A stretch of 64,000 bases of DNA. Origin: Seriola aureovittata (Eukaryota > Chordata > Actinopteri > Carangiformes > Carangidae). Below, piece after piece: positions 21,201-33,189 of the stretch. The notes below the pieces were generated by a model that was not told the origin of the DNA, did no database searches, and saw nothing but the letters and a program-made list of their open reading frames with translations. Both the position numbers and the translations under genes were made by a program. The stretch is taken from assembly GCF_021018895.1 (NCBI RefSeq), contig NC_079374.1, positions 5,040,212-5,104,211 of the forward strand, read 5' to 3'. How positions within the stretch are numbered: position 1 is the stretch's first letter; every line of letters starts with the position of its first letter.

Positions 21201-22578
21201 TTGACACACTGCTGTGTCTCTGAAACCCTCCTCCTTTTTCACATCCTCTGTTCCTTCTCTCCTTCTGCTCTGTTCGCCCTTACGTCTACTACCTTCGACC
21301 ATCTAGTTTGTTACATCCGAGTGATGTGAGCACGGTTAAACCCTGTGCAAGTCGCCATGGGCAGAATAAAACTACAAAATAAATTAAAAATTTAAAAATG
21401 ATCATTTCGTTTTCTTCCTCAAAAACAGCCAAAAATGATGTTGTGAGTTTTTCGCACATCAACCAAACTATCTATCCACTGATTCTTAAAAGAACCTTTA
21501 CCAAACTGATGAGTAACACAATTTTTACCATAAAAATATCGTAAAGAATGTAAGGCTGTGTTAATCGCAGGATTCTTGACAAAAGAAAATGTAGTTTTAG
21601 ATTCCGGCTGAGGCTGTTTAGTCTGATGCCCAGCTGTTTTATTATTTGTAGATTATAATATCCAAATTAAGGTGGTTGCTGGTTTTCCAGGAGTCCGCTA
21701 AGACACACAAGTGACATGTTCCAAAACAAAAAGTATCACAAGCAATGGGACAGCTGTGGCTCAGCTGTTAGAACAGGTTAGCCACTAATCTCAACGTTTG
21801 TGTCCACAAGTTGATTGAACTGAGAAAAGTGAATTTAATATAATGAATTTAAAATGTTGTAAAAAGCAGTTAAAAAATAAAAAATAAGAAAAAAATGATA
21901 ATGAATTAGTTTGAAACACTGAATTAGTACATGAATAAAAATAAATTAAAAGGCTGGCATGAAACAACCCCGTCTCCTAGAAATCGAGTTCATATATAAG
22001 TAAACTGTTTGCCCAATTATGTTGTGGTGGCAGTGTAATCACTGGCTGGATGATGTTCAGAGGCAACTTTCTGTATTAAACCAGACCACAATTTTAACCA
22101 TGTGCATGGCCATAAAAAGGTTTCATAAGCCTGTGCTCAGTAAAAGTCATTATTGTGCTGCAAGATCTGATATTTTGGCAGAAAACAAACCTGTTGTCTG
22201 TGAACATTTTACTGATATGTTCAGTATCAATGTGTTTGCAACTTGCCAAATACGTAAATTAAAAAATGTTTCCTCATTATGTTAATAGAAAACAACAATT
22301 CCCTCGCAATTATGTTTCATATAAAACGCTTTTGATTTTTTTTGAATTTCTAGGAAAAAGATTTGCCTGAAAACATGTTTACAAAGTCGTATATTTACAT
22401 CAAAACTTCAATTTGCAACTTGGCGTTCTTTTCATCAGGAATACTGTGCATGTGTTGTGAGTTGAGTTGTTCTGGTGTGAAGAGGCTCTTTGTAGAATAA
22501 TGGCTTCAGATAATTAGTTTTAACTTCAATAATAGAGAAAAAAGGCCGAATCCCCGAGTTTATTAGAGACACTACTGG
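21201..22578. other. No gene recognised
   Basis: AT-rich unassigned DNA. The open frame at 22019-22285 has no recognisable similarity and no splice or promoter support. Confidence 0.6.
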
Positions 22579-23040
22579 GTTAAAGGGTAGTTTAGGGAAA
22601 CAAAACTGACGTCTCTTAAAGGGATAGTTTGTGTTATTTGACGTAGGGTGTGTTACCTGCAATAATTTCAGGTTGGCGCTCTACCAGTTTAGAGAAGAAG
22701 CCTGGAGCTGAGCGACGTACTGCTGTGGGCGGGGCCATCTGCAAAAACAAAAACAAAAAAGTCCACCAACAAAAGCTAAAATCAAGTGTACGCTTTATTT
22801 TTAAATATTTTCACCGCTTTATCTTGCTGCCAAAAAGCCTTTTCCTTTGGAACTACATTTTCTCAACCATTGAACTATTGTTTTCCTACACACAAGCGCA
22901 ACTACAGCGCACACTGTATTGTTTGTGTCAGACAGAGCTAAGCGCAGGGTTCGCTCATCCAGATCTACTGCAGCTAATACACCGACTATGTATAAATACC
23001 TCACACAGCCCCACATCAAATCACCCAAACTATCACTTTA
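22579..23040. mobile_element. F5 MITE-type element with duplicated left terminus
   Basis: The left end TAAAGGGATAGTTTG (from 22617) and right end CAAACTATCACTTTA (to 23040) are inverted repeats matching at 14 of 15 bases. A second terminus-like TTAAAGGGTAGTTTAGGG lies 37 bases upstream at 22579. TA dinucleotides flank both ends. The interior (a GTGGGCGGGGCCATCTGC block, then A-rich) has a 175-codon chance open frame but no transposase motif. Confidence 0.6.
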
Positions 23041-23796
23041 GGTTCCCTGTAAATTGTGCAATTTGGGCCAATCATGAGAGAAGCGTGGTGAAATCTTTGC
23101 TTGGAAACGCAACAGTTCTCAAAACAGCAGATTTAGAGCCCTCATCTGCAACACCAGCAAATTGGAGTATGACCTGAAATGATGGAAAATGCACTGATGT
23201 TGTAAGAACCATTTTTGAGTAAAGCTAATCTAGCTAATTTAGTTTTTGGTTCTGCTGCAGGTGCTGTGTCTGAACTTGCATGTTTGTCTATTTTCATGAC
23301 GGCGCTACAATCAGTCAGTCAATCTCGCATCGTTCCGTCTGTCGCTGATTGTCTGAGACCCATGTCACGCTTTGTGACTGGCATGCAGTAGACCTGTAAG
23401 ATGACGATTACTGCACGCTGTGTGGGGGCTTTTAGCATTTCTGGTGCAGCGTTTGAGACTTAGTACTACTGTGTGGCCTGAAGCATGTTGTTCCACAGAA
23501 TAAGGCTGTGTTGTCTGATGTCTGAGAAGAGTTGCTGAGGTTCTAAACTGTAAACTGTGGAGCTGCCGTTCTGCTGGTTTTCATGTCGACTTCAAAACAA
23601 CTGACAAACAAATGAAAGTATAATTGGAGGCTCTGCTCACACTGAGAGACGACTGCTGCATCACTGAATAGATTAGCTGTTTGCAGGCTGTTGCTATGGT
23701 GGTGTACTCTACTGGGATGTGTCTGAGGGTGTGTTTAGTGTGTGTTTGCGAGTTGCCCATTATGGAATTGAATGCTTGTTGTTTTCCTGAGTATTT

Positions 23797-23799
<3 letters not shown>

Positions 23800-23886
<87 letters not shown>

Positions 23887-23973
23887 TATTTTGATGCATT
23901 TCTGTGTGTTTTTGCATGAATCATTTGTGTGAGTATTTAAATCTGTCTGTGTGTTTGTGTGAGGTTTTCAGTC

Positions 23974-24024
<51 letters not shown>
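23800..24024. repeat. Two long (TG)n tracts
   Basis: Perfect TG repeats occupy 23800-23880 and 23976-24024. A short CA tract follows at 24131-24153. Confidence 0.97.
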
Positions 24025-24028
<4 letters not shown>

Positions 24029-24407
24029 GGTGTGCTGCTGGTAAAGCGTGGCGTGTTGCTCTAACAGGCTTGTCCTCCATTAGTAGCTCAGCACTGGGCT
24101 TAAAAGTGGGAGGGAGGAGAGAGGAGGGAGGACAGACACACACACACACACACGTTCATGAACATGCATACAATTTTTAAATTCTACTTGGATAGAGCTA
24201 AAATGACATTAAGGCAAGTGGACCTCACTGCAGATGAGCTGCGCACGTCGCTTTTCTGTGCATTTGTATTTTTTTTTAACGATTTCACAATTTGTGACAT
24301 AAAACTGTAACAATCTGTAAAGCATTACACAGAGGGGTGTTTCTGTTATTTAATATAATTAAACTGAAGATTTATTATGCATTATATTTCTGTTTTACAT
24401 GTAAATA

Positions 24408-24418
24408 CACACACACAC

Positions 24419-24451
<33 letters not shown>

Positions 24452-24589
24452 TATAGAGTATACTGCAGTGCCTTGGGCCAGTTACTGTACTCCCTAAATC
24501 CTATGGTTACTGACAGTGAGGAAGCTGTCAGTCAAACACACAAGGACAGTTCCTCACACCATTAGAAACACACTGACATCCCCTGCTGA

Positions 24590-24645
<56 letters not shown>
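24408..24645. repeat. (CA)n and (TG)n tracts
   Basis: An interrupted CA tract with ATATATAC lies at 24408-24451 and a TG tract at 24594-24645. Confidence 0.95.
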
Positions 24646-24647
<2 letters not shown>

Positions 24648-24791
24648 ATGTACGAGACTGGGGTATGACTTTAGTCTGAGTTTGATGGAGAGAGGGGAGG
24701 GGAGGGGTGATCACTCTCTAGACATTTCAAGGGGATAGAAGTGAGATGCAGGGAGAAGGAGCAGCAACAAAGACATTTAGAGTCTTGCTTT

Positions 24792-24910
24792 TCAGACAAA
24801 CAAATACAAAAAAAAACCCAGATTTGTTTTAATAGATGCCGTGACTGATTTTTCTAAAGGAAATCCTATGTTTTGACGAACAGTCACATTTTGTTGGCGG
24901 TGAGGGGGCT
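24792..24910 (-). other. Candidate terminal exon, minus strand
   Basis: The acceptor CATATTTGCTTTTCAG precedes it on the minus strand. Joined to the candidate exon at 25160-25267, the frame stays open for 39 more codons (start EPPHRQQNVTVRQNIGFPLE) to a TGA at 24792-24794. The T9 run near the end gives an unconvincing Phe-rich tail. The intron would be 249 bases. The protein is not recognised. Confidence 0.25.
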
Positions 24911-25159
24911 CTGAAAAGCAAATATGTCTGATTCCATTGACAGACGAAACAGTTAACAGCAGCAGCTAGAAACCAGAGGTGTATTTCTACAGATGTTTTG
25001 ATGGGGTTGATCATTAGAACTAAAGAGACTCAACCATACAGTATATGTTGCCAGAGGACCAAAACAATGAGGGCATTGGTAGTGACCTCCTCACATTACA
25101 CAAAGCCATTTGATTCCATGTGCGTTATTTAAAAAGAGCATCAGCTTAAACTTTCTTAC

Positions 25160-25267
25160 CGGGTTTAATGTTGCTCTGTGTCAGACAGGTATTGCGCAGG
25201 AAGAGGAGACTGATCCAGTCAACAGGATCCTCCAGTGGTCGTGTGATCAGCTCTGAAACGGCTTCGA
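25160..25267 (-). other. Candidate 108-base internal exon, minus strand
   Basis: Both splice sites are strong: TTTTTCTCATTCTGTAG before it and AAACCCG|gtaagaaag after it. The length is a multiple of three and only one frame is fully open. That frame contains ELITRPLEDPVDWISLLFLR and looks protein-like in composition. It matches no family I recognise. A frame this long can be open by chance in roughly a third of cases, so the splice sites are the main support. It continues in phase into the candidate exon at 24792-24910. Confidence 0.35.
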
Positions 25268-25579
25268 CTACAGAATGAGAAAAATTAGAAAATGAATTAA
25301 AGATTTATTTTTTTGCCCATATTATGGAGATTCTCCTCCGTGTCATAGTTTTGTGTTTCATACTATGTGTGTATTAATGTTTGTCCTCTTGCACCACAGC
25401 AGGATTCGTCAGTCTACAGTTCAGGGTCAGTCCTTAACACCACGCCAAAGTTAAAAGAGCAGTTCAGCCAGGACCAACAACAGGCTGACCAGCTGTCTGT
25501 TGTTTGATCATCTGCTAAGCATGCTAATAAAGCTGCTAACACACTTGTGATATTGCAGTATCGTCTCATGTTGTTTTTC

Positions 25580-25680
25580 ACCTGTTTTCTGGTCCAGAGA
25601 TAAAAGGGTCTGCAGAGGATCTGGTGTGTATTTATACTTCCTGGTTCCACCATGATTGAGGAGAGGGGGGCGGGGACAAA
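25580..25680 (-). promoter_or_regulatory. Possible minus-strand promoter (GC box, TATA)
   Basis: Read on the minus strand, a GGGGCGGGG-type GC box (about 25667-25676, seen as GGGGGGCGGGGAC on plus) is followed by TATAAATA at about 25630. A donor-like AAACAG|gtgaaa follows within 60 bases. It would drive transcription toward the candidate exons at 25.2 and 24.9 kb. The evidence is weak and purely motif-based. Confidence 0.2.
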
Positions 25681-28308
25681 TACTTTGTTTGTTTATGTTT
25701 GTTTTGAAGTTGGTGATTACATTTATGATTTGCTCTGTAATTGTTTGGTGACTTTAAAACAGAATTGAACAAACTATATATATATATATATATTTATATA
25801 TCTGTTTGGCCACATTTTCTGTTTAACTGTGCACACAATGTGTTGTAAACACCCACATTAGTGGACTGGTCCACTCCAGTTACTGGGGTGTATATAAGAG
25901 CTGCTTGTCAGGGCTTAAGTTGTTGTAGCTGTTCATAATGTTGCAATTTGTGGCCACACAAGTCAAAGATTGTACTTTTTTGATTGAAATTACAGCCATC
26001 CTTCACCACAAGTGACATCAGATTATATAACAGAATTACATTCATACATGAAAGCACCTTAGAGAATAATTGATTTGTATTTACAATGTTTGCAGTGTCA
26101 AAAATAGAAGAAGAAAAGAAAATAGAGGAGGAAAGACGAGAAAATTGGAGTCAGTGCATTGTGAGAAAAATAATTTGACCCTTTTGTCCTCTATGCACAC
26201 ACTCTCATATACACACACACACACTTTCCAAAGGTTAATGTGATGCTAATGTGGCCTATATTAAGAGGGTGATCATTATTTTCAGACCTTTGCTGCACAC
26301 CTCACCTGTTTATGAAAACTGTTTGCAGAGACTGAACAAGCGACTAAAAGGAACTATATCATAAGTAAAACCACACTGTAGCAAGTAAAGGACGTCAGGA
26401 TTTCAATATTTCTTTTCTACCAAAGACCAAAAGCAGCCACGGATCTCTCCTACAAACAGTCACTGTCTGTGCAGCTGAAGCCTGGTGCAGCTTTGGGCCA
26501 TAGAGCTGCATCTTTGTCCTAAAACTATTAAAAACACATGAAAGAGTGGGTGACACGCCTGAGCATGCTCAGTGACGTCCTCTTGACACGGAGCTACTGT
26601 CCAGAGACTGAATGTGGAGCTGCAGAGTCAGACCAAACTGCAGTGGCCATGTTGATCACAGGGTAGGAACCTGCAGTGATTTGGCTCAGGTGCATGTTTT
26701 AATAAGTTAGAAATGTAAAACTGTGTTCATATGTAACTCTATGAATGTTGACAGTTGACCAGTTGAGCTGGTGAACTTAATTGCCGTCACAAATTAGTTT
26801 CATATAAACATCATTTGTCAGAGATAACATGCGTCTTGTTTGCACGACACTGCTGGTGATTTCAGTGGCTGATGCTTTCAGAGAACCTCAACCTTTACCT
26901 GAACTAAACGTCTTTTATCCACAATATCAGCCTAATTAAACTGATCAAATCAGTGCAATCAAGTAAAAACAACTAATTATGAGAATTATGATAATATATA
27001 GAGTTAATTAGTGTTTGTATGAATTATGAAATGGTGGTGAGGGCAAACAGATAAACATGTATTCTTTCATTTGAGTTAATTAAAACGTAGGAAGAAGGTC
27101 AGTCTGCAACAAAAGGTTTGTTTTTAAATTCTTATTATTTGTTGCTTTGTTTAATCTCAGGTTTTGTTTATTGCAAATGTTTTGTTTTATTGCAAGTGTC
27201 TACAATGTACGTGGCTAAAGGTGTGTGCATTTTCATCCATTATTAAAACAGGTCTGATTTCTAGTATGTCTCATACATGTCAGTAACATCTCAGTAACTA
27301 AAAAAAAAATGTTCTCACGGTAAGAATCCACTGGTTTTTATTTTGAGTGTAAATTGCACATAAGGTCTGATTATGGGTCTGATGGAGCAACTACAATAAC
27401 ATGAATTTGTTGACTTTCATGAAAGGTCGTCGCCATGGTTAGACATTTTTTTAAAAAGCCAACAATAATTAGTACCTAGACAGAGGATGTGAACCTCTGT
27501 CTTCCCTGCAGATGTTTATCATCAAAGGTAATGCATACAGTGCACTGACTGATCGTTGGCTCTGGGCTGCTTATAGAGAATAACCAAGCCAGAGATCACA
27601 TCTCTTTCCCCTCTCCCATCACTATAAATATATATATATTTATTTATTTCTTTTTATTTCTTTTTTTTTTAACCGAACTTAATACTTCATTGCTTATGTG
27701 AAAGAAAGCCTTTTCACTGAGTCATATCCTGGGAGGTATTGATTTATCCTGGCTCTAATTGCTATGCAACTGCCAACTGCTGCAGTGTTTGAGTTTTTGC
27801 ACTGGAAGATAAAAAGATGGTGGCCCTTGATTTGGGGTTTCTGCCCCTAGGCTGTGAATCTGTTGACATTTTCCTCTCATTTAACCAGCCTTTTAAAACA
27901 CTGATATAACCCATAACTTTACCCATAACCATTTTTTTTTTCATGTTAATTCCCTGTCTCTCCGTTTTGTCCATTTCAGGATGGCTCAGATCTTTGGGCC
28001 TTTCAACATTCTGTAATCATTATATTTATTTGTTATCTTTTATTGTTCTTTTGATAATTTCTCTTCATAGTGAATAATTCTGCTTGTAAGTAAGAATCAA
28101 ACATCAATCATGACATGAACAGTGCACACATAAAAGCACAGCCGTTTACATGAGCAGTTTTCAGCAGTGAAATTTTAGTTTGATTCATATTAATTTCACG
28201 CTAGAAACTTGTCGACTTTGGAGCAACCAACCCCAAAGAGAAGAAAAGTCTCAGACAGACGAAACCAGAAAGCAACTGTCTATAATTGGTTTCCTCTTGA
28301 TACAATTC
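25681..28308. other. No gene recognised; repeat fragment and AT-rich DNA
   Basis: A short (TA)n lies near 25775-25800. The block at 26440-26660, with AAAACACATGAAAGAGTGGG and GCCTGAGCATGCTCAGTGAC, resembles a dispersed teleost element. The remainder is unassigned. Confidence 0.6.
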
Positions 28309-28797
28309 TAAAGGTCCCATATTGTACAAAGTGAGACTCCCATATCTCCCAGGTCTAGCTTCTATATTAATACTGTGAAAGTATCAAAGCGCTCAGTCCA
28401 CAGAGAAATGCACACAGCCTGTATTCAGAAACTGAGCCTTAAAACAAGCCGTCAGGACTTCTGTTACTTTGTGACATCACAACAAAGCAGTCAACACTGT
28501 CAGCCATGCCCCAAGACCAGCCCACCACCAGGTCCCACCATTAAACCTTGATGGGTTTGTTTTCTCTGAGTGTTTACCTGAAATCTGCAATAGTTTCAAT
28601 TCGATCAGCCAATCGGAAGAGAGGCTCAGAGCCCTTTGATTGGCTCACCGACCTTTTGTATCCAGAGCTCCAGAGAAGCAGAAAAGAGAGAGAGGAGATG
28701 TAAAACTACATTGAGATGGTTTTTGGTAAATATATCTTCTTGTGGATATCAAAACCTCAAATAAAACACAAGAAAAATGTAAAATATGGGACCTTTA
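28309..28797. mobile_element. F4 MITE, copy 1 (complete)
   Basis: The termini TAAAGGTCCCATATT and AATATGGGACCTTTA are perfect inverted repeats, and the outermost TA may be the target duplication. Internal landmarks shared with copy 2 (50984-51418) include ATCAAAGCGCTCAGTCCACA, TTTGTGACATCACAACAAA and AAACTACATTGAGATGGTTT. No open frame is present. A TA target fits Tc1/mariner-type mobilisation but does not prove it. Confidence 0.8.
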
Positions 28798-28899
28798 ATT
28801 TTTCTTTTTGCTTGTCTCTACTGTATATTTTACATACTGTATCGTGTATTTGTCTTTGTTTTTGAAAGTGACATTCAATTAAAGCTTATGAAGACACTA

Positions 28900-29160
28900 T
28901 TCATAGTCAGCGCCCTCTCCTGGCAGATCTTTATGCAAATCCAGATCGTTTCTCATCAACTCATTTTAGCTCCATTTCTCAATGCATCCTCATTTGCTTA
29001 ATATTATAATCTCTGTTTTGTGGGCATCTAATTGAATTGCTTTGATGTGTTTATGTATTTTTCAGATGGGGGAGAGGGAAGAGACCAGCAGTTATTACTC
29101 AAGTGTTTTATTGTAGGAGAGGACCCTAATTGTTAACTAAGAGCCAGTTAGTGTTGGACG
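28900..29160. promoter_or_regulatory. Candidate conserved regulatory block with octamer and CTCF-like motifs
   Basis: Immediately right of the F4 element lies non-repetitive sequence with CAGCGCCCTCTCCTGG (28908-28923, CTCF-like on the minus strand with one core mismatch), ATGCAAAT (28933-28940, POU octamer) and several TAATTG homeodomain cores. Conservation was not tested. Confidence 0.3.
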
Positions 29161-30704
29161 CTAATTGTAAAGAATAGAAGAGCTAGCAGGGGAATAGGAA
29201 ACTAGGTTAAATCACAGCATAAATTGACTGAGGATAAATAAGAGTCAAAAATGCACAGAGGGTGGTTGTGTTGAAGTCAGAAACCTGGGATAACCAGTTG
29301 TACAGCATCATTGGAAAGGGAAGCAAAAGGTTTTAATAGAAAACTCCATAGAAATTAAAAACTGAATGGATGACAAGTCACTGTGAGTCTGTTATACAGT
29401 TATAAACATAAGTGAAGAATAAGAGGACGGAGAAAGATACAGGAAGGATGAGGAGTAAATAATTAAGAATGACATGGAAACAGTGTCATTGTTGTTTTTG
29501 TATTGTTTGTCAAAAGTCAAGGTGGGTCTTACCCTATATGAGTCGGTCTGAGGGTAGAGGGAGTGGGGGAATGAAAGGAAGAGATGAGACAGAAGAGAGG
29601 AGAGTTGATGTGCAGCTGATAGTGAGGGACTCTTGTTAACACCGACTTCACAATAACCTTGCAAGGCAGCTGGATTTGAGACTCCATCTTACAAAGCTAC
29701 AAGCTATTCACTTATAGCCGAACCACAGTGGTTCAACCAAGGAAAGTCCTGTGTTTTGGTTTTCTTCAAGAAGACGGGAGGAATCGTCTACAGACATGGT
29801 AACTAGTTTTTAAAGCTACTCAGACTGCAGCTTGTTGTTGTGTTGAGTTTCCTCTTTGGTGCTCTCCTACTAAAACATATGGTAGACAGATGGTTCATCC
29901 AGTTTTTTGAAGACGGCTGCCCTTTTCTTAAGCCTTCATGTTGACAATGAAGGATGACCCTTATCTCTTAAGTATTTTGGTTTCATTTCCCTCTGCATTT
30001 GTGCATTAACCTAACGGAACTGAAACCAACGGTGAGCTCAGTCCACATTGGGTGACGTCTCTCAACCACCGAGAGAGACGCTGCAGTAGAGTAGAGGAGT
30101 AGTGGTTCAGGAAAGCCCTGCATCCATTTTTCCTGACCTTCGCAAACCAAGGCACTCAGTACATGCTGTGGCTTGTTTGGAGCTGGTAGTGGTAACTGAA
30201 CTGAATTCACTAGACCTATCAAATCATTTCACAAGTGTTACCTATGCCACGACAGCAGCACGCGACCCTCTGCAAGAGGTGTGGAGACACTGAGCACTAC
30301 AGCAGCATTACCTTTGGATGCACCTCCAATGGGCTGCAGCCTGAACGTGACCTCTGATGAACCAAAAGTTAATTCTGTGTTCGAGTTCCCAGAAATGTAA
30401 TCAAATCAAATCCACCCTTAAAATCATACCATGGTCTTTCAGGGAAGCATTTACCATGGCTGAATGTCAGTAATCAGACAGGGCTACCATCTTTGTAATT
30501 GGACACACACACACAGTAATCACTGGTGCTTCTCTGCTACCCACTGCACATGGTAGCAGCAGCAGTAAACCTGTGCTACACCTTACCTCTGCTCCCCATC
30601 CTAATGCTCATATCACCTATTGTCTGATGTTGAATCCTTGATAGAATATTTAATGTGGGAGGACAAGCAGGTTCAGCCCACTGACCTTCAGCCCTCCTAA
30701 GGAG

Positions 30705-30734
30705 AGGCTGCATCCTTCGCAGAAGGAGCAGCCT
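30705..30734. other. Compact hairpin-forming inverted repeat
   Basis: AGGCTGC-A-TCCTTC, a 4-base loop region GCA/G, then GAAGGAGCAGCCT gives 13 paired bases with one bulged A and a 3-base loop. It is too short for a microRNA precursor. Confidence 0.6.
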
Positions 30735-31079
30735 GAAATGGGACACAGCTGCAGACTCTCTGTATACGAACAGTCCTCATTATGATCTTTTTTCCCCTGC
30801 AGCTTTGTTTCCCTCCTCAGGTTCTCTTTAGCAAGAAAAAAAAGAAAAAAAAAGAAAAAAAAAAAAAGGGGGCTTCCCAGTGTTTCTGTCCCTGGAGCTT
30901 CCAGCTGTGATGCTAATTCGGTGTTGACAAGCTAGCTGAAGAATGCAGGCTCTAGTTATTTCTGCAACAACTCGAAGGCTTTGCAACTTCGGGCTGTTTG
31001 TCTCATTCATCTTTGTTTTCCATGAATACATTCATAGAGCCCCTCATTTTGGGGGGAAAATACTCCTTTTATGCCACCC

Positions 31080-31081
<2 letters not shown>

Positions 31082-31117
<36 letters not shown>
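31082..31117. repeat. Poly(A) run of about 36
   Basis: Long pure A tract. No retroposed gene is evident just upstream on the plus strand. Confidence 0.95.
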
Positions 31118-31121
<4 letters not shown>

Positions 31122-32299
31122 CACCCCACCTGACTTCCCCAAAATGAGAATTCGGCACTGTTGGCACCTTGGACCTTGTGAACTGGCGGTGCTGAGGCGT
31201 TTTTCCAGGTTGGGGGAAGTATAATTAGGATTGACATTAGCAGCTGCCACCTCACAGACTCTGAACTGTGAAGGGTGGGGTTCAAAGACTGCCTCCATAA
31301 ACAGATCTTTGAGAAGGAGGTTAGTGGGAGAGAATATTTGAGAGAGAGATTAGGTGAAGGAGAGAAAAGGGCAAAGTAGCGGAACAAAAAAAATCCCAGT
31401 GGTAGCACAGGGGAGTGGCTGTGTTGCTTTCGTGCCTCTCTTCATTCCTCTTCATTTCTGTTGCATCTTTGTTTACACATTCAAGAATTAGACAATTGTA
31501 ACAAACCTTTCAAATCAAGTTGAATCAGGAAATAATTTCAACTTTCATAAAAATCAGCATGCAAACTGCATAATCTGTGATATTCATATCTTCCTGCTAC
31601 TGCAAGCGGTTTTCTCAAGGCCTTGAAATACAATGTAGGTATAGTGTGATACTTCTTGCAGGCTACTCTGCCAGTGATCTAGTTACATGCTAGCAGCAGC
31701 TAAAAAGAAGGCAAAAAGCAGGATAGGCTTTAAACCGTTTCCATTACCGTTTTTCCTCGAACCTACTGGCTTGCTTGACAGACTCTAAACTGAGATGACA
31801 CCACACACAAAACAAGATTTCCCAGGTGTCCCTGTGGTTTAGGGTTAAGACACCAAACAAACTGCAACACTCCTGTTTGAATCTGGACAAAAAACAAAAA
31901 AAAAAAAAAAGTAATATTACATATTTTAATTGTCAAAACAAGATGTCTTGTGAATCGTTTTACTGACGCTTCTTGAACAACAGCAGTCTCAGGGGAAAAT
32001 GCAGGGGATTTTAGTTGCAGTACTAAGGTTTGCCACAGGGAAACACAGCAAGGCTAACTACTCATGTTGTATCCAGCTCTTACTATATCCACGGTAGCTC
32101 AATGTCAAACAATTCAATTCAACTTCTGAGCTAAATTTATGTCCCTTTCTCTCATGCTTAATAGACGACTGCCGAATGTGGAGGAGAACTCCATTTTCAG
32201 TGGGTGCATTAGAGAGGGAACCAACAACGCCACCTGGGTAAAGTGTAGTTAAGGAAAAAAAAAAGGTACTGCCAGTGATCTTAAAAGACCTGATGTATT

Positions 32300-32305
32300 T
32301 TTATT
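32300..32305 (-). terminator. Possible poly(A) signal for the 33 kb candidate unit
   Basis: AATAAA on the minus strand, about 450 bases after the candidate stop. The motif alone is common in AT-rich DNA. Confidence 0.2.
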
Positions 32306-32752
32306 AAAATCATAAAGAAACTAGAAAATGTCGCTGAAAAAGAGACATAAGTGGTTGTAACTGACTGCGTGGATGCCAGATGAAACTAGACTGTTCTGTT
32401 ACAAAACCTACTTTATAATACCATTAAAATTTTAGAACAAGTAGTTATATAATGTACTTCCAGTATTCAGTAGAAACAAACCAAAACTAAATCTCAGTGG
32501 ATTGAGACCAGTGAATGGCAGGCAGCACTAGGGGTGCTACTATACACTCACTAGAGCAGTCACAGCAACCTAAACACACTCATGCACCCCAGTGACTTTA
32601 ACTACGACACTCAGCTCAAGTAAATAAGTAGAAGGGAAAGGAACTGCAAAGTTAACGCAATTAACTAACAGTATTTTAAAATGTTTACAAGAAGCAGAAT
32701 GTAAACAATATCAGAATATATGGCAACTACTTAAAAACAAGATCAAAACAGG

Positions 32753-33093
32753 TCAAAAGCAGCAGCAGCAGGTGGGAACCTACAGACAAACATGATATAA
32801 TGAGAATCATCCTCAATTTGCAAATACGACAAGACAGTTCAACAGCTTTCCAAGACCGACTTACCACCATGGTATGGAAAAGGTTACAACCAGGAAGCCT
32901 CACTGGAATACCCTGGCAAAGAAACTAAAAACAGTGGCCACAGTCAGTAACTCCATTATAATGCAGCCTCTTCCCCAAAGCAAACAAAGTGGCAGGCTAC
33001 ATACCGCTGCAGCATAAATGAGGAGACCTACAGTCATGGCACATGGCAGGAGCAGTCAAGTGGGAACCACAAAGCTAACAGGTGTCTTAAATA
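32753..33093 (-). other. Candidate small three-exon transcription unit
   Basis: On the minus strand a TATTTAA box (33087-33093) is followed about 50 bases on by GCCATGACTG. The frame from that ATG (33037) runs through an 11-codon exon (33005-33037, MTVGLLIYAAA) to GCAGCG|gtatgt. A 92-base intron follows with TTACTGAC as branch point and TTTCTTTGCCAG as acceptor. A 48-base exon (32865-32912, GIPVRLPGCNLFHTMV) ends at GTG|gtaagtc. An 85-base intron ends at TTTGTCTGTAG, and the next exon gives VPTCCCCF and a stop at 32753. An AATAAA signal lies downstream at 32300-32305. An earlier ATG in another frame gives only 22 codons, so the unit may be non-coding. No family is recognised. Confidence 0.33.
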
Positions 33094-33189
33094 TCCCTGG
33101 CCGTGATTGATAGGAAAGGAGGAGCTAGGGAGAGAGTCAGGGCTACGTTCAAGAGCAGTGAAGGGGAAGTGTTCCCTACAGTGTTCCCT

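Larger units (their letters stand above)
29161..32299. other. No gene recognised; hairpin, A-runs and unassigned DNA
   Basis: Largely unassigned single-copy DNA. Features of note are a compact hairpin at 30705-30734, A-rich runs near 30833-30866 and 31082-31117, and another A-run near 31897. Open frames at 29983-30293 and 31080-31408 lack similarity and splice context. Confidence 0.6.

Noticed and set aside
22650..23177. 175-codon plus-strand open frame
   Set aside because: It spans the F5 MITE and runs past its right end; no transposase or other motif.
30241..30356. Plus-strand frame with CKRCGDTEHYSS, reminiscent of a retroviral zinc knuckle
   Set aside because: Spacing does not fit the C-x2-C-x4-H-x4-C knuckle and no gag or pol neighbours are seen.
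30705..30734. Hairpin as a microRNA precursor
   Set aside because: A 30-base hairpin is too short for Drosha/Dicer processing.
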